This document shows positions 1 through 8,268 of a stretch of DNA of 64,000 nt, one piece after another. The notes beneath the pieces were generated by a model, which saw only the letters and a list, made by a program, of their open reading frames with translations, did not search any database and was not told where the DNA came from. A program made the translations under genes and the position numbers. Numbering within the stretch: position 1 is the stretch's first letter; every line of letters begins with the position of its first letter. Origin of the DNA: Microbacterium sp. NIBRBAC000506063 (GTDB lineage: Bacteria; Actinomycetota; Actinomycetes; Actinomycetales; Microbacteriaceae); the NCBI RefSeq assembly GCF_017968845.1, contig NZ_CP072876.1, positions 2,512,191-2,576,190 of the forward strand. Direction: 5' to 3'.

Positions 1-737
1 TTGCCGACGAGCGCGATGTGCCGGTTCGCCTGCTCGGGCGCGTAGTCGAGGCGGACGAGCCGCGGCGGGCGGTCGGACCCCTGTCCGACGCCCAGGATGC
101 CACCGTAGCCCTCCTCGGCGAGGGCCTTCTCGTCGAGGATCGTGACGGAGACGTCGAGTCCTTCCACGCTCTCCTCGGCGCGCGTGGCGAGGTCGTTCGG
201 TCCGAGCCACTCGGCGGGGGTCGAGACGAGGTCCTTCACGAGCGCGACGGCGTCGCCGACGGTCTGCGCCCGGGCGATCTCCGCGTCGCCGAGTGCGTCG
301 GCGTGCAGCAGCACGGCGCTCGCGCGCGGGCGAGCGGGGTCGCTGCGGTAGCCGTCGAAGCGGTAGCCGCCGAGGACGGCGCCTTCGGCGGCGGCGGTGG
401 CGTACTCCTCGAGCCCGGCGGAGAGGCCGACCGAGACCGTCTCGAAACCGGTGAGCGAGCGGATGCCGGCACCGACCGCTTCGCGCACGGCGGCGGCCGA
501 CGGCGTCTTGCCGACACCCACGACCGCGAGCGGCACCTTCGTGACCTCGGGCGCGTGCACCCGGGCGAAAGCGGACGCCCCACCGGTGAAGCCGATGGCT
601 CCGAGTGTCTCGGAGAGGCCGGGATAGGCGGAGACCGCGTCGGGGAAGGACTCGAGGTCGGCCAGTACCAGCAGGGCGGCATCGGCCTGGGTGTCGATGA
701 ACGGGTGGTCAGCGCGAGACAACGCAGGAAGCGACAT
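1..737 (-). CDS. pepA: Leucyl aminopeptidase (M17 family), N-terminal part
   Basis: This reverse-strand gene is cut by the left edge of the window; about 245 N-terminal residues are present, beginning MSLPALSRADHPFID. The visible part is the N-terminal domain of M17 cytosol aminopeptidases: a Gly-rich segment (VVGVGKTPSAAAVREA), the YRFDGYRSD stretch, and the domain junction LVSTPAEWLGPNDLA. It breaks off just before the expected K/D metal-binding motifs (RHIALVGK is the last stretch). M17 enzymes are dinuclear-metal hexameric exopeptidases in peptide turnover. The catalytic half lies outside, so activity cannot be judged. The start follows a TAGGAT element by 6 nt, indicating a leaderless mRNA. 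The neighbour on the other side of the 112-bp gap is divergent. Confidence 0.9.
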   Translation of the reverse strand, partial: MSLPALSRADHPFIDTQADAALLVLADLESFPDAVSAYPGLSETLGAIGFTGGASAFARVHAPEVTKVPLAVVGVGKTPSAAAVREAVGAGIRSLTGFETVSVGLSAGLEEYATAAAEGAVLGGYRFDGYRSDPARPRASAVLLHADALGDAEIARAQTVGDAVALVKDLVSTPAEWLGPNDLATRAEESVEGLDVSVTILDEKALAEEGYGGILGVGQGSDRPPRLVRLDYAPEQANRHIALVG

Positions 738-743
738 GCTTCC

Positions 744-749
744 ATCCTA
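744..749 (-). promoter_or_regulatory. -10 element of leaderless pepA promoter
   Basis: TAGGAT on the minus strand ends 6 nt before the pepA ATG, the spacing at which transcription would start at or next to the start codon. Confidence 0.5.
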
Positions 750-837
750 GGTTTCCCTCGCCGGAGTCGGCGCCGTGGGCGGGGCGGGTGTTCGCTGACA
801 GCGAGGGACCCGCGCGCCTCGTGCCCATGGCGCCTCG

Positions 838-843
838 TAGCAT
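838..843 (+). promoter_or_regulatory. -10 element of PAC2 gene promoter
   Basis: TAGCAT ends 6 nt before the ATG at 850. The intervening ggaggc could also act as a ribosome binding site if transcription began further upstream. Confidence 0.45.
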
Positions 844-849
844 GGAGGC

Positions 850-1799
850 ATGCCCATCTCCGGAGAACTCTTCGAGCGTGTCGTGAACGCACCCGCGGTG
901 CCGAAAGGACTCCCGCTCGTGATCCTCCTGACCGGATTCACGGATGCCGGCTCGGCCGTCTCGGGTCTCATCGACCATCTTCAGGACACGACGGATCCGA
1001 AGCCGGTCGCCGTCTTCGACAACGACGTGCTCCTCGACTACCGCGCGCGTCGCCCGGTCGTGCAGTTCGATCAGGACCACCTGACCTCCTTCGCCCCGGC
1101 GCGGCTCGAACTCGCCGTCGCGCACGATGCGATCGGCCAGCAGTTCCTGCTTCTGTCCGGATACGAGCCCGACTTCGCCTGGAACGCCTTCGTCGACGCC
1201 GTCCTGGAGCTCGCGGACGAGTTCGAGGTCTCGGGATGAGCTGGGTGCACGCGATCGCGATGCCCGTGCCGCACACCCGGCCGCTGGGCACGACCGTGAG
1301 CGGCAACCGGGCGGAACTCATCGCCGCGCACTCGGTGTGGAAGCCGCGCACGCAGGTCCCCTCCACCGCGGGGCACCTGCTGGAATTCCGCTTCGCCGAG
1401 CGCGGCGAGGCGACGGTGGGCTTCGTCCTCCTCATCCCGCACTATCTGGCCGAGACCTCGTATCCGCAGGCGGTGCTCACGGCTGCCGATCGGCTCATGA
1501 ACGCCACCGGTCTCGTCCTGGCTATGGATGCGGTGCGAGGCGAGAACGACGACTATCTCGCCCGCGTCGACGAGCAGGTGCAGGGCAACGACGAGCTGCT
1601 GCAGATGCTGCACACCCTCGAGGAGCGCCACGACGCCTACATGGCGGGCTACAACGCGCCGGACGCCGAGCACGGGTTCGGCGACGCACCCTTCACGGAG
1701 CGGAACCTGCCGAGCGCCGACGAACTCGCCGCAGAGCTGGAGAGATACCTCGCGTCGCGACCCCCTGGCGATGATGAGAGCAAGTCCTCACGCGGCTGA
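850..1799 (+). CDS. PAC2 family protein (one frameshift)
   Basis: The gene encodes about 316 residues of the PAC2 (proteasome assembly chaperone-like) family, common in Actinobacteria. In those hosts the role is unsettled, although an archaeal/eukaryotic relative assists proteasome assembly. Recognisable parts are the N-terminal LTGFTDAGSAVSGLIDHL, the central LLSGYEPDFAWNAFVDAV, and the family signature WVHAIAMPVPHTRP followed by VSGNRAELI. The reading frame breaks near 1235 (EVSG then a stop), and inserting one base rejoins it to the signature motif, so I regard the gene as intact. ATG at 850 is supported by the promoter spacing. It is divergent from pepA and followed by the sigma factor gene on the same strand. 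Confidence 0.88.
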
Positions 1800-1968
1800 T
1801 TCTTCTCGGATCACGAATATGCGGCATCCGGCGACTCCGATAGGCGTAGGGTGTGCGATAATGGTTCTCTGACCCGTTGTCAACCACTGTGCTCGGCACG
1901 AAGACTTGACAAGGGTCTTACTAGTGTCCGAAATTCTCCGGGGCCCCGCACCCCGTGAAAGGCGAAAC

Positions 1969-3255
1969 GTGACTCCTGCCGCGACCAAGAAATCACGGAC
2001 GACCTCCAGCAAGACTTCTGCCGCCGACGACGCGGCCACCCAGACCGACGCCGCCGAGCCGGCGGAGAAGCCCGCCACCAAGGCGAAGTCCGCCGCGAAG
2101 ACGACGGCGAAGACCGACAAGCCCGCTGCCAAGGCTCCGGCCAAGAAGAGCACGGCCGGGCGCCGCAAGAAGGCCGACGACGAGACTCCCGTCGACGCGC
2201 CCGACGCCGAGGTCGAGGCCGAGGACAACGACGAGGAGGAGGCCAAGCCGGCCTTCACCGAGCCGCTGCCCACCGGTGCGATCGTCCTGACCTCCAAGGA
2301 CGAGGACGACGTCCCCGTCTACTCGACGCAGATCACCGGCGCCACGGCAGACCCGGTCAAGGACTACCTCAAGCAGATCGGAAAGGTCGCGCTGCTGAAC
2401 GCGGCCGAAGAGGTCGAGCTCGCGATGCGCATCGAAGCGGGCCTGTTCGCCGAGGAGAAGCTGTCGACGATGTCGGCCGCCGAGAAGTCCAGCGAGCTGG
2501 GCCTGGACCTGCAGTGGGTCGCCCGCGACGGCCAGCGCGCCAAGTCGCACCTGCTGGGCGCGAACCTGCGTCTGGTCGTCTCGCTCGCCAAGCGCTACAC
2601 CGGCCGCGGCATGCAGTTCCTGGATCTCATCCAGGAGGGCAACCTCGGTCTCATCCGCGCCGTCGAGAAGTTCGACTACACCAAGGGGTTCAAGTTCTCG
2701 ACCTACGCCACCTGGTGGATCCGACAGGCGATCACGCGCGCGATGGCCGACCAGGCCCGCACGATCCGCATCCCCGTGCACATGGTCGAGGTCATCAACA
2801 AGCTCGCCCGCGTGCAGCGCCAGATGCTGCAGGATCTGGGCCGCGAGCCCACGCCGGAAGAGCTCAGCCGCGAACTCGACATGACGCCCGAGAAGGTCGT
2901 TGAGGTGCAGAAGTACGGTCGCGAGCCGATCTCGCTGCACACGCCGCTCGGTGAAGACGGCGACAGCGAGTTCGGCGACCTCATCGAAGACACCGAGGCG
3001 GTTGTTCCCGCCGACGCCGTGGGCTTCACGATGCTGCAGCGCCAGCTCGAGCAGCTGCTGGAGTCGCTCTCCGAGCGCGAAGCGGGCGTGATCCGCATGC
3101 GCTTCGGCCTCGGCGACGGGCAGCCCAAGACCCTCGACCAGATCGGTGACACCTTCGGCGTGACGCGTGAGCGCATCCGCCAGATCGAGTCGAAGACGAT
3201 GGCCAAGCTGCGTCACCCGAGCCGCTCGCAGTCGCTGCGGGATTACCTCGAGTGA
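1969..3255 (+). CDS. sigA: Principal RNA polymerase sigma factor (RpoD/HrdB/SigA)
   Basis: This 428-residue primary sigma factor directs core RNA polymerase to housekeeping promoters. Residues 1-110 are a Lys/Ala/Pro-rich low-complexity tail typical of actinobacterial SigA. Region 1.2 follows ([20 protein letters not shown]). Region 2 is complete: [20 protein letters not shown] for core binding and [20 protein letters not shown] for -10 recognition. Region 3 is present, and region 4 ends with the helix-turn-helix [20 protein letters not shown] that reads the -35. GTG at 1969 is chosen because it is preceded by GAAAGG and matches the usual N-terminus (MTPAATKK); an in-frame ATG lies 21 codons upstream. 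The stop overlaps the start of the next gene. No frameshift is seen. Confidence 0.97.
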   Translation: MTPAATKKSRTTSSKTSAADDAATQTDAAEPAEKPATKAKSAAKTTAKTDKPAAKAPAKKSTAGRRKKADDETPVDAPDAEVEAEDNDEEEAKPAFTEPLPTGAIVLTSKDEDDVPVYSTQITGATADPVKDYLKQIGKVALLNAAEEVELAMRIEAGLFAEEKLSTMSAAEKSSELGLDLQWVARDGQRAKSHLLGANLRLVVSLAKRYTGRGMQFLDLIQEGNLGLIRAVEKFDYTKGFKFSTYATWWIRQAITRAMADQARTIRIPVHMVEVINKLARVQRQMLQDLGREPTPEELSRELDMTPEKVVEVQKYGREPISLHTPLGEDGDSEFGDLIEDTEAVVPADAVGFTMLQRQLEQLLESLSEREAGVIRMRFGLGDGQPKTLDQIGDTFGVTRERIRQIESKTMAKLRHPSRSQSLRDYLE

Positions 3256-3948
3256 TGCCGGAGGCGAACAAGGGCAAGGCCCTCTCGGTCGAGGTCGACG
3301 GTGTCTCCTACCAGCGCATCCCGATCCGCACGCGTGTCGTGATGCCCGGAGACGACCTCGACGCCGTTGTCCGGGAGTACTCCGCCGAGCATCTGCAGGA
3401 CGATGACCTGCTGTTCGTCACGGAGAAGATCGTGGCGATCACGCAGGGGCGGTCCTTCCTCCTCGACGAGATCCAGCCGCGACCGCTGGCCCGCTTCCTC
3501 TCGAAGTACGTCACCCGTACGAGCTACGGGATCGGCCTCGGCATGCCCGAGACGATGGAGATGGCGCTGCGCGAGTGCGGCACGCCGCGCATTCTCTTCG
3601 CCGCCGCAGTCTCCGCCGTCACGAAGCTCTTCGGGCGCCGCGGCGACTTCTACCGGATCGCCGGTGACAAGGCCCGCTCGATCGACGGTCCGACCGCGCA
3701 CACCATCCCGCCGTACAACCAGGCGGTCGTCCTGGGGCCGGAGAAGCCCGTGCAGGTCGCGGCACGGCTCAAGGGTCTGCTCGGGGCAGGATCCAGGTCG
3801 CGGTCGTCGACATCAACGACATCGGCGGGAACATCCTCGGCTCGACGCTGCCGAAGGCGGAGGAGCAGCGGCTGACGCGCATCCTGGCGGACAACCCCTC
3901 GGGCAGCGACACGAGTCCACTCCGCTGGGGATCATCCGCACAGCGTGA
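3255..3948 (+). CDS. CofE-like coenzyme F420-0:L-glutamate ligase domain protein (two frameshifts)
   Basis: About 231 residues resemble the F420-0:gamma-glutamyl ligase (CofE/FbiB N-terminal) family. Visible blocks are LLFVTEKIVAITQGR (the conserved EKI/V segment), FLSKYVTRTSYGIGLGMPETM, VAVVDINDIGGNILGS and the C-terminal STPLGIIR. F420 ligases use GTP to add glutamate to a cofactor precursor. Many actinobacterial homologues lie away from F420 genes, and their substrate is unproven, as here. The frame breaks near 3790 and 3898, and one base at each site restores a continuous protein. ATG at 3255 overlaps the sigA TGA, so translation is probably coupled to that of the sigma factor. Confidence 0.72.
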
Positions 3949-3973
3949 CCGTGTGGCGGCCTGCGGTCGCCGC

Positions 3974-5003
3974 TCAGCGCTTGTCGACGATGTCGGCGCC
4001 GATCGCCTCGCGGTAGCGGTGCAGGAGGCCGGTGCGGATGCCGGAGGCCGAGGGCTTCATCTGGAACACGCTGGAGTTGTGGTTGGCCTCGATGAGAGCG
4101 GGACCCTCCTGCGTGATGGCGATGTCCCACCCGACATAGGGGATGGTCGGGAGGCGCGTGGCCGCGTCGGCGACGAGCTCGACGACCTTCTGGTAGTGCG
4201 GCACGTGCAGGCCCTGGATCGGCGTTCCCGTGACCGGGTGCTCGCGATAGATGTTCGACTGCTTGTCGACGCCGGGATAGAGGGCGACGCCGTCGTCGTC
4301 GAGCATCGTGAACATCCCGCCCGAGGCGAAGTTGTCGATCACCGCGCCGTTGCCGATGCGCAGCACCGAGGCGATGACGTGCAGCTTCTCGGCGGGGTCG
4401 CGGTAGGTGATCATCCGGACCGTGTTGACGCTGTCGGGGTAGAGGGCGGCCAGGTCGTCGTGCTGACGGAGGACCTCCTCGAGGAGGGTCTGATCGGCGG
4501 CGACGAGTGCGGCCCGCCACGCGGCGACGTCGTCGATGCCGGCGGTCTCGTGGATCGCGATCCCCGCCCGCCCTCACCTGCCGCAGGCTTGGCGATGACC
4601 CGGGGGTGACGACGCACGAAGGCCTCGAGGTCCTCGTCGGATGCCGCGGCGGCATCGATCCAGTCCCTTCGCGTCAGGTCGGCGAAGTCGGTGAGGAAAC
4701 GCCGCTTGTCGCCGAGGATGACGGCGGACTCGGGGCGTTGAGGGTCTTGTTGAGGCGGAAGGCCTTGGGGTGGGTCATCCAGGTGGCGCGTTCGCGCGCC
4801 GAGAGGAGCCGGATGTCCCAGACGACGTAGTCGCGGAAGCCCATCTCGTAGCGGATGGAGCACCAGAGCATGTCGGCGATGATCACCGGAAGGGGTGCTG
4901 TGGAGACTTTCTTCACCTGATGGGCGAGCTCCAGCAGTTGGGTCGGATTCAGCCGCCTCGCCCGCTTGAAGAGGTACCCGATGCGCAACCGCTTCTGATC
5001 CAC
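3974..5003 (-). CDS. ATP-grasp ligase-like protein A (two frameshifts)
   Basis: After correcting breaks near 4735 and 4563 the product is 343 residues. It belongs to the ATP-grasp group described as sugar-transfer-associated or alpha-L-glutamate-ligase-related. Visible elements are VIAKPAAGEGGRG (ATP-binding lysine and glycine-rich loop), LLEEVLRQH, NTVRMITYRD, a GGMFTMLDDDG core and PALIEANHNS, whose E-x-N pattern is the expected Mg-ATP site. ATP-grasp enzymes join a carboxylate to an amine through an acyl phosphate. The substrate is unknown. It is paralogous to, the same length as and divergent from the next gene. GTG at 5003 is chosen because TAGCCT lies 6 nt upstream and the N-terminus aligns with the paralogue. 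Confidence 0.75.
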
Positions 5004-5009
5004 CGACCC

Positions 5010-5015
5010 AGGCTA
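5010..5015 (-). promoter_or_regulatory. -10 element of ATP-grasp A promoter
   Basis: TAGCCT on the minus strand ends 6 nt before the GTG start at 5003, which implies a leaderless transcript. Confidence 0.5.
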
Positions 5016-5095
5016 ACACGCACCGTCCCGGCGGTTTCGCGGCGGGGACGACTACTATGGACGTTCTGGCAGGTCCATGTCGAAAGGTTCCCCTC

Positions 5096-6125
5096 TTGTC
5101 TCGAGACGTCGCATTCACGGCGCGCCTGAAGTACTTTCTGAAGCGACTGACCTCGTTCACACCGGGCGGGTGTGGGCCTTCGCGACGCAGATCGCCGAGG
5201 AGCAGGGCAAGTGGGCGCCGAAGGTCTTCGTCGACATGCTCATCTGGTCCGCATTTCATGACACCGCATACATCGACTACTACGAGGCCGACTTCGCGCT
5301 GCTGACCAAGAGCGAGCGCAGGACGTTCATGACCTCGCTCGTGCAGCACCATCTGGCCAACGCGCTCAACGACCCGCACGACGTGATGCAGTTCCAGAAC
5401 AAGATCGCCTTCAACCGCCGCTTCGCCGAGTACCTGGGGCGCGACTGGCTCGATCTGGAGGAGACCGACGTCGAGGCCTTCCGCGCCTTCACCGAGGCGA
5501 ACCCGGTCATCATCGCCAAGACACCCGTCGGGCGCGAGGGCAAGGGCGTCTTCCGCTACGACACCGCCGAGGTGACGGACCTGGCCGCCTTCCGCGCGGA
5601 GCTGCTCGAGAAGGGGCAGCGGCTGATCGAGCAGCCCATCGTCCAGCATCCCTACCTCGCCGAGTACTGCGCCGGAACGGTGAACACCACCCGCGTCGTG
5701 TCGTTCTTCGACGGAGAGACCGTGCACATCCTGATGGCCGCGCAGAAGTTCGGCCGGGGCGCCGTGAGCGACCAGTTCACGTGGGGCGGCTTCTTCACGA
5801 TGATCGACGAGAACGGGCGCTCCTTCGGCCCGGGCACACCGGCAAGCACAAGAGCCGCTACGAGACGCATCCCGACTCCGGCAAGTCGATCGTCGACTTC
5901 CAGGTGCCGCTGTGGGATCAGGTCGTCGACATCGTCACGCGCGCCGCTCAGGAGGTGCCCACGGTTCCCTACGTCGGCTGGGACGTCGTGGCGGGTCCGG
6001 AGAAGCCGGTCATCATCGAGGGCAACTGGACTCCCGGACTCTACGAGACGCGGGTGAGCGCCACCGGCATCCGCACCGGCTCCCGGGCGAAGCACCGCCC
6101 GGCCATCGAGGCCAGCCGTCGGTGA
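5096..6125 (+). CDS. ATP-grasp ligase-like protein B (two frameshifts)
   Basis: This is the paralogue of the divergent ATP-grasp gene; it too comes to 343 residues after breaks near 5165 and 5832 are repaired. The TTG start at 5096 follows GAAAGG. Its corrected N-terminus (YFLKRLTSFTPGRVWAF) aligns with YLFKRARRLNPTQLLEL of protein A. ATP-binding and catalytic features are VIAKTPVGREGKG, RLIEQPIVQH, GTVNTTRVVSFFDG and KPVIIEGNWTPG (E-x-N metal ligands). The stop overlaps the start of a racemase-like gene, and a second racemase-like gene overlaps that one, so the three form a tightly coupled operon. This suggests ligation of an amino acid made or recognised by the racemase-like pair. The substrate cannot be read from the sequence. 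Confidence 0.75.
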
Positions 6126-6813
6126 TCCCTCGCCGGAGCCTCCCGCGCGCGCTGATCTCCCGGGCGTGCTCCGCACGAACGCGACGGCGGCGGTCCAGCG
6201 CGGCGGCACCGTCGCCGATCTCCGCGGCGATGCGTTCGGGCACGGCGTGGCGGAGGTCGCCCCGATCGTCCATGACGCGGGCGCACGGGCACTCCTCGTC
6301 GGTTCCGGACGAGTCGCCGAGGCTCTGCGGCGGAGCGGGCTGCCGGCGATCGTCGAGGGCGAGCCGGACATCGACGGCGATGCGCTCTACGGGCTTCCCG
6401 GAAGCGGACTCGACCCCGTCATGAGACTGAGCGGGCAGGTCCTCTCGACGAAGCCGTTGCGTGCCGGGGAGGCGGTGTCCTACGGCTACACGTATCGTGC
6501 GACCGTCGACACGACGGTCGCACTCGTGACCGGCGGGTATGCGCAGGGCGTCGTCCGGGCGCTGGGGAACCGCGTGCGCGTGCAGGTCGGGGGAGAGCTC
6601 GTCCCGATCGTGGGTCGGGTGGCGATGGATGTCTGCGTCGTGGATCTCCAGGCGCCGTCACCCGCTGTCGCCGACGGCACGGAGGTCGTGTTCTTCGGCG
6701 GATCCGGGCCGGTGAAGGACGGACTTGCGGCGTGGGCGGAGGCGACCGGCCTCTCGGCCGCGGAACTGATCACGGTCGCCGGTTCCAAGGCGGTGCGCGA
6801 ATGGGAGCACTGA
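6122..6813 (+). CDS. Alanine racemase C-domain protein with a deleted barrel
   Basis: Roughly 230 residues resemble alanine racemase with most of the PLP-binding TIM barrel missing. A short N-terminal remnant ends in LRGDAFGHG, where a functional enzyme has K-x-D-A-Y-G-H-G; the Schiff-base lysine is replaced by arginine. The C-terminal beta domain is intact: VMRLSGQVLSTKPLRAGEAV, then SYGYTYRA with the catalytic tyrosine, and VGRVAMDVCVVDL. The start is uncertain. GTG at 6122 overlaps the upstream TGA but needs one inserted base near 6129; GTG at 6166 needs none. The stop overlaps the next gene, which has the opposite set of residues. The protein could form a mixed active site with it, or be non-enzymatic. 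Confidence 0.72.
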
Positions 6814-7851
6814 TGCCTCCGACGCTGGAGATCTCCCGGGCGCGCTTCCTCCAGAACATCGCCGCCGTCCAGGCGCGCATCGCGCCCTCGACGCTCATGC
6901 TGGCCATGAAGGACGACGCCTACGGTCACGGTGTGGACTGGGCCGTGGATGCGGCGATCGCGGCGGCGGAGCCGGTGACCTCCTTCGGCGGGTACGACGT
7001 GCCGACGGCGCTGCGTATCCGCCAGCGCGCCGCAGACGCCTCGGTGTTCGCCTGGGTCACCTCGGCGGACGCGGAGATCGCCGCGGCGCTGGAGGCCCGC
7101 ATCGATCTCGGGGTGGGACGGCGGAGTACCTTCGCCGGGTGATCGACACAGCGCGCGCCATGGGACGCGTGGCACGGGTGCATCTGAAGATCGACACCGG
7201 ACTGCATCGCAACGGCATCCGCCCGAGGACTGGTCCGCGGTGGTCTCCGAGGCGATGAGCGCGCAGCGGGCGGGTCTGATCCGCCTGGCCGGCGTCTGGA
7301 GTCATCTCGCGGAGGCCAGCGATGCGGAGGACGATCAGTCCGCGGAGGAGTTCCGGACCGCTGTCGCGATCGTGCGCGATGCAGGGGGTGACCCCGAGGC
7401 AGTGCATCTGACCGCATCGGCGGCGTCCTGGTGGCGTCCGGAGCTGCGGGGGAGCGTCTGCCGCATCGGCGCCTTCTGCTACGGGATCCGCTCGGCCCAC
7501 GGACCGCAGATCCCCGGCGTGCTGCCGGCGGCGACTCTGCGTGCATCCGTGGTCGATGTGCGCGGCGGCGAGGCCGTTCTGGGCATCGGGGCGCTGCACG
7601 GGCTGCCGTCGTCGCTGACCGGCGCGTTCGTGGGCACCCCGCGCGGAGCGCGTGCCCTCACCCGCATCGATGCGGCGACATCCGTCGTCGGGGACGGCGC
7701 AGGTCTGCGCATCGGCGATGCAGTGAGCATCTTCGGCCCCGGCGCTCAGGGCGAGGGCGATGCCACCTCGCTCGCGGAGCGGATCGACACCGTCGGTGAG
7801 GAGATCGTCACACGGCTCACCGCGGAGGTGGAGCGGGTCGAGCGACCCTGA
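6813..7851 (+). CDS. Alanine racemase-like protein with PLP lysine but no C-domain tyrosine (two frameshifts)
   Basis: About 346 residues after repairing breaks near 7118 and 7215. The N-terminal barrel is complete: LAMKDDAYGHG carries the PLP lysine (about residue 33), and VHLKIDTGLHRNGI and GVWSHLAEASD are normal barrel motifs for this family. The C-terminal domain has diverged: AVLGIGALHGLPSSLTGAF stands where the catalytic S/G-Y-G-x-T-Y would be, and no tyrosine is seen there. Classical alanine racemase is a dimer in which lysine of one subunit meets tyrosine of the other, so pairing with the upstream gene could rebuild the site. ATG at 6813 overlaps the upstream TGA. The housekeeping alr is presumably elsewhere. 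Confidence 0.75.
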
Positions 7852-7871
7852 TCGCGTGCGTGTCGCGCTCC

Positions 7872-8090
7872 TCAGGGAGCGTCGACGAGGCGGGCGGTCT
7901 CATCGTGCCAGGTGCTGGCGACCGCGCGCAGCTTCTCCTCGTACTTGCGACCGTGGTGCGCGCAGAAGAGGAGCTCGGAGCCGTTGACCTCGGCGGCGAT
8001 GTACGCCTGGGCGCCGCAGGAGTCGCAGCGGTCGGCCGCGGTGAGGCGGAACTCGACGGTGACGGCCTCACGTTCAGTCGTTGCGTTCAT
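7872..8090 (-). CDS. Small zinc-ribbon-like protein (DUF7455 type)
   Basis: A complete 72-residue protein with a Cys pair (CDSCGAQAY) and a Cys-x-x-His pair (LFCAHHGRKY) that could hold one zinc ion. This pattern matches a small conserved actinobacterial family found beside topoisomerase genes. Its function is unknown. The ATG is preceded by GGAGG at good spacing. It is divergent from parE. Confidence 0.75.
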   Translation of the reverse strand: MNATTEREAVTVEFRLTAADRCDSCGAQAYIAAEVNGSELLFCAHHGRKYEEKLRAVASTWHDETARLVDAP

Positions 8091-8268
8091 CTCACTGCCT
8101 CCTTCGTCTCGGGCTCCTGTGGAGTGTGCTCAATACAACCACGGTTCGCCTGGGGGTATGCCCGGGATGCGGCGTGTTTCGCTCACCGCGTACGCCATGC
8201 CGTCCAACGGAGGGACCCAGGGAGTGTCGGCGGCCAGTCGTGCTGCGGGGGAAATAGGATTGACCCTT
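8091..8268. other. Divergent intergenic region before parE
   Basis: The region holds the start signals for the small DUF7455 gene and for parE. TAGGAT at 8255-8260 lies 8 nt before the parE GTG and is the likely -10. No gene or clear repeat is seen. Confidence 0.4.
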
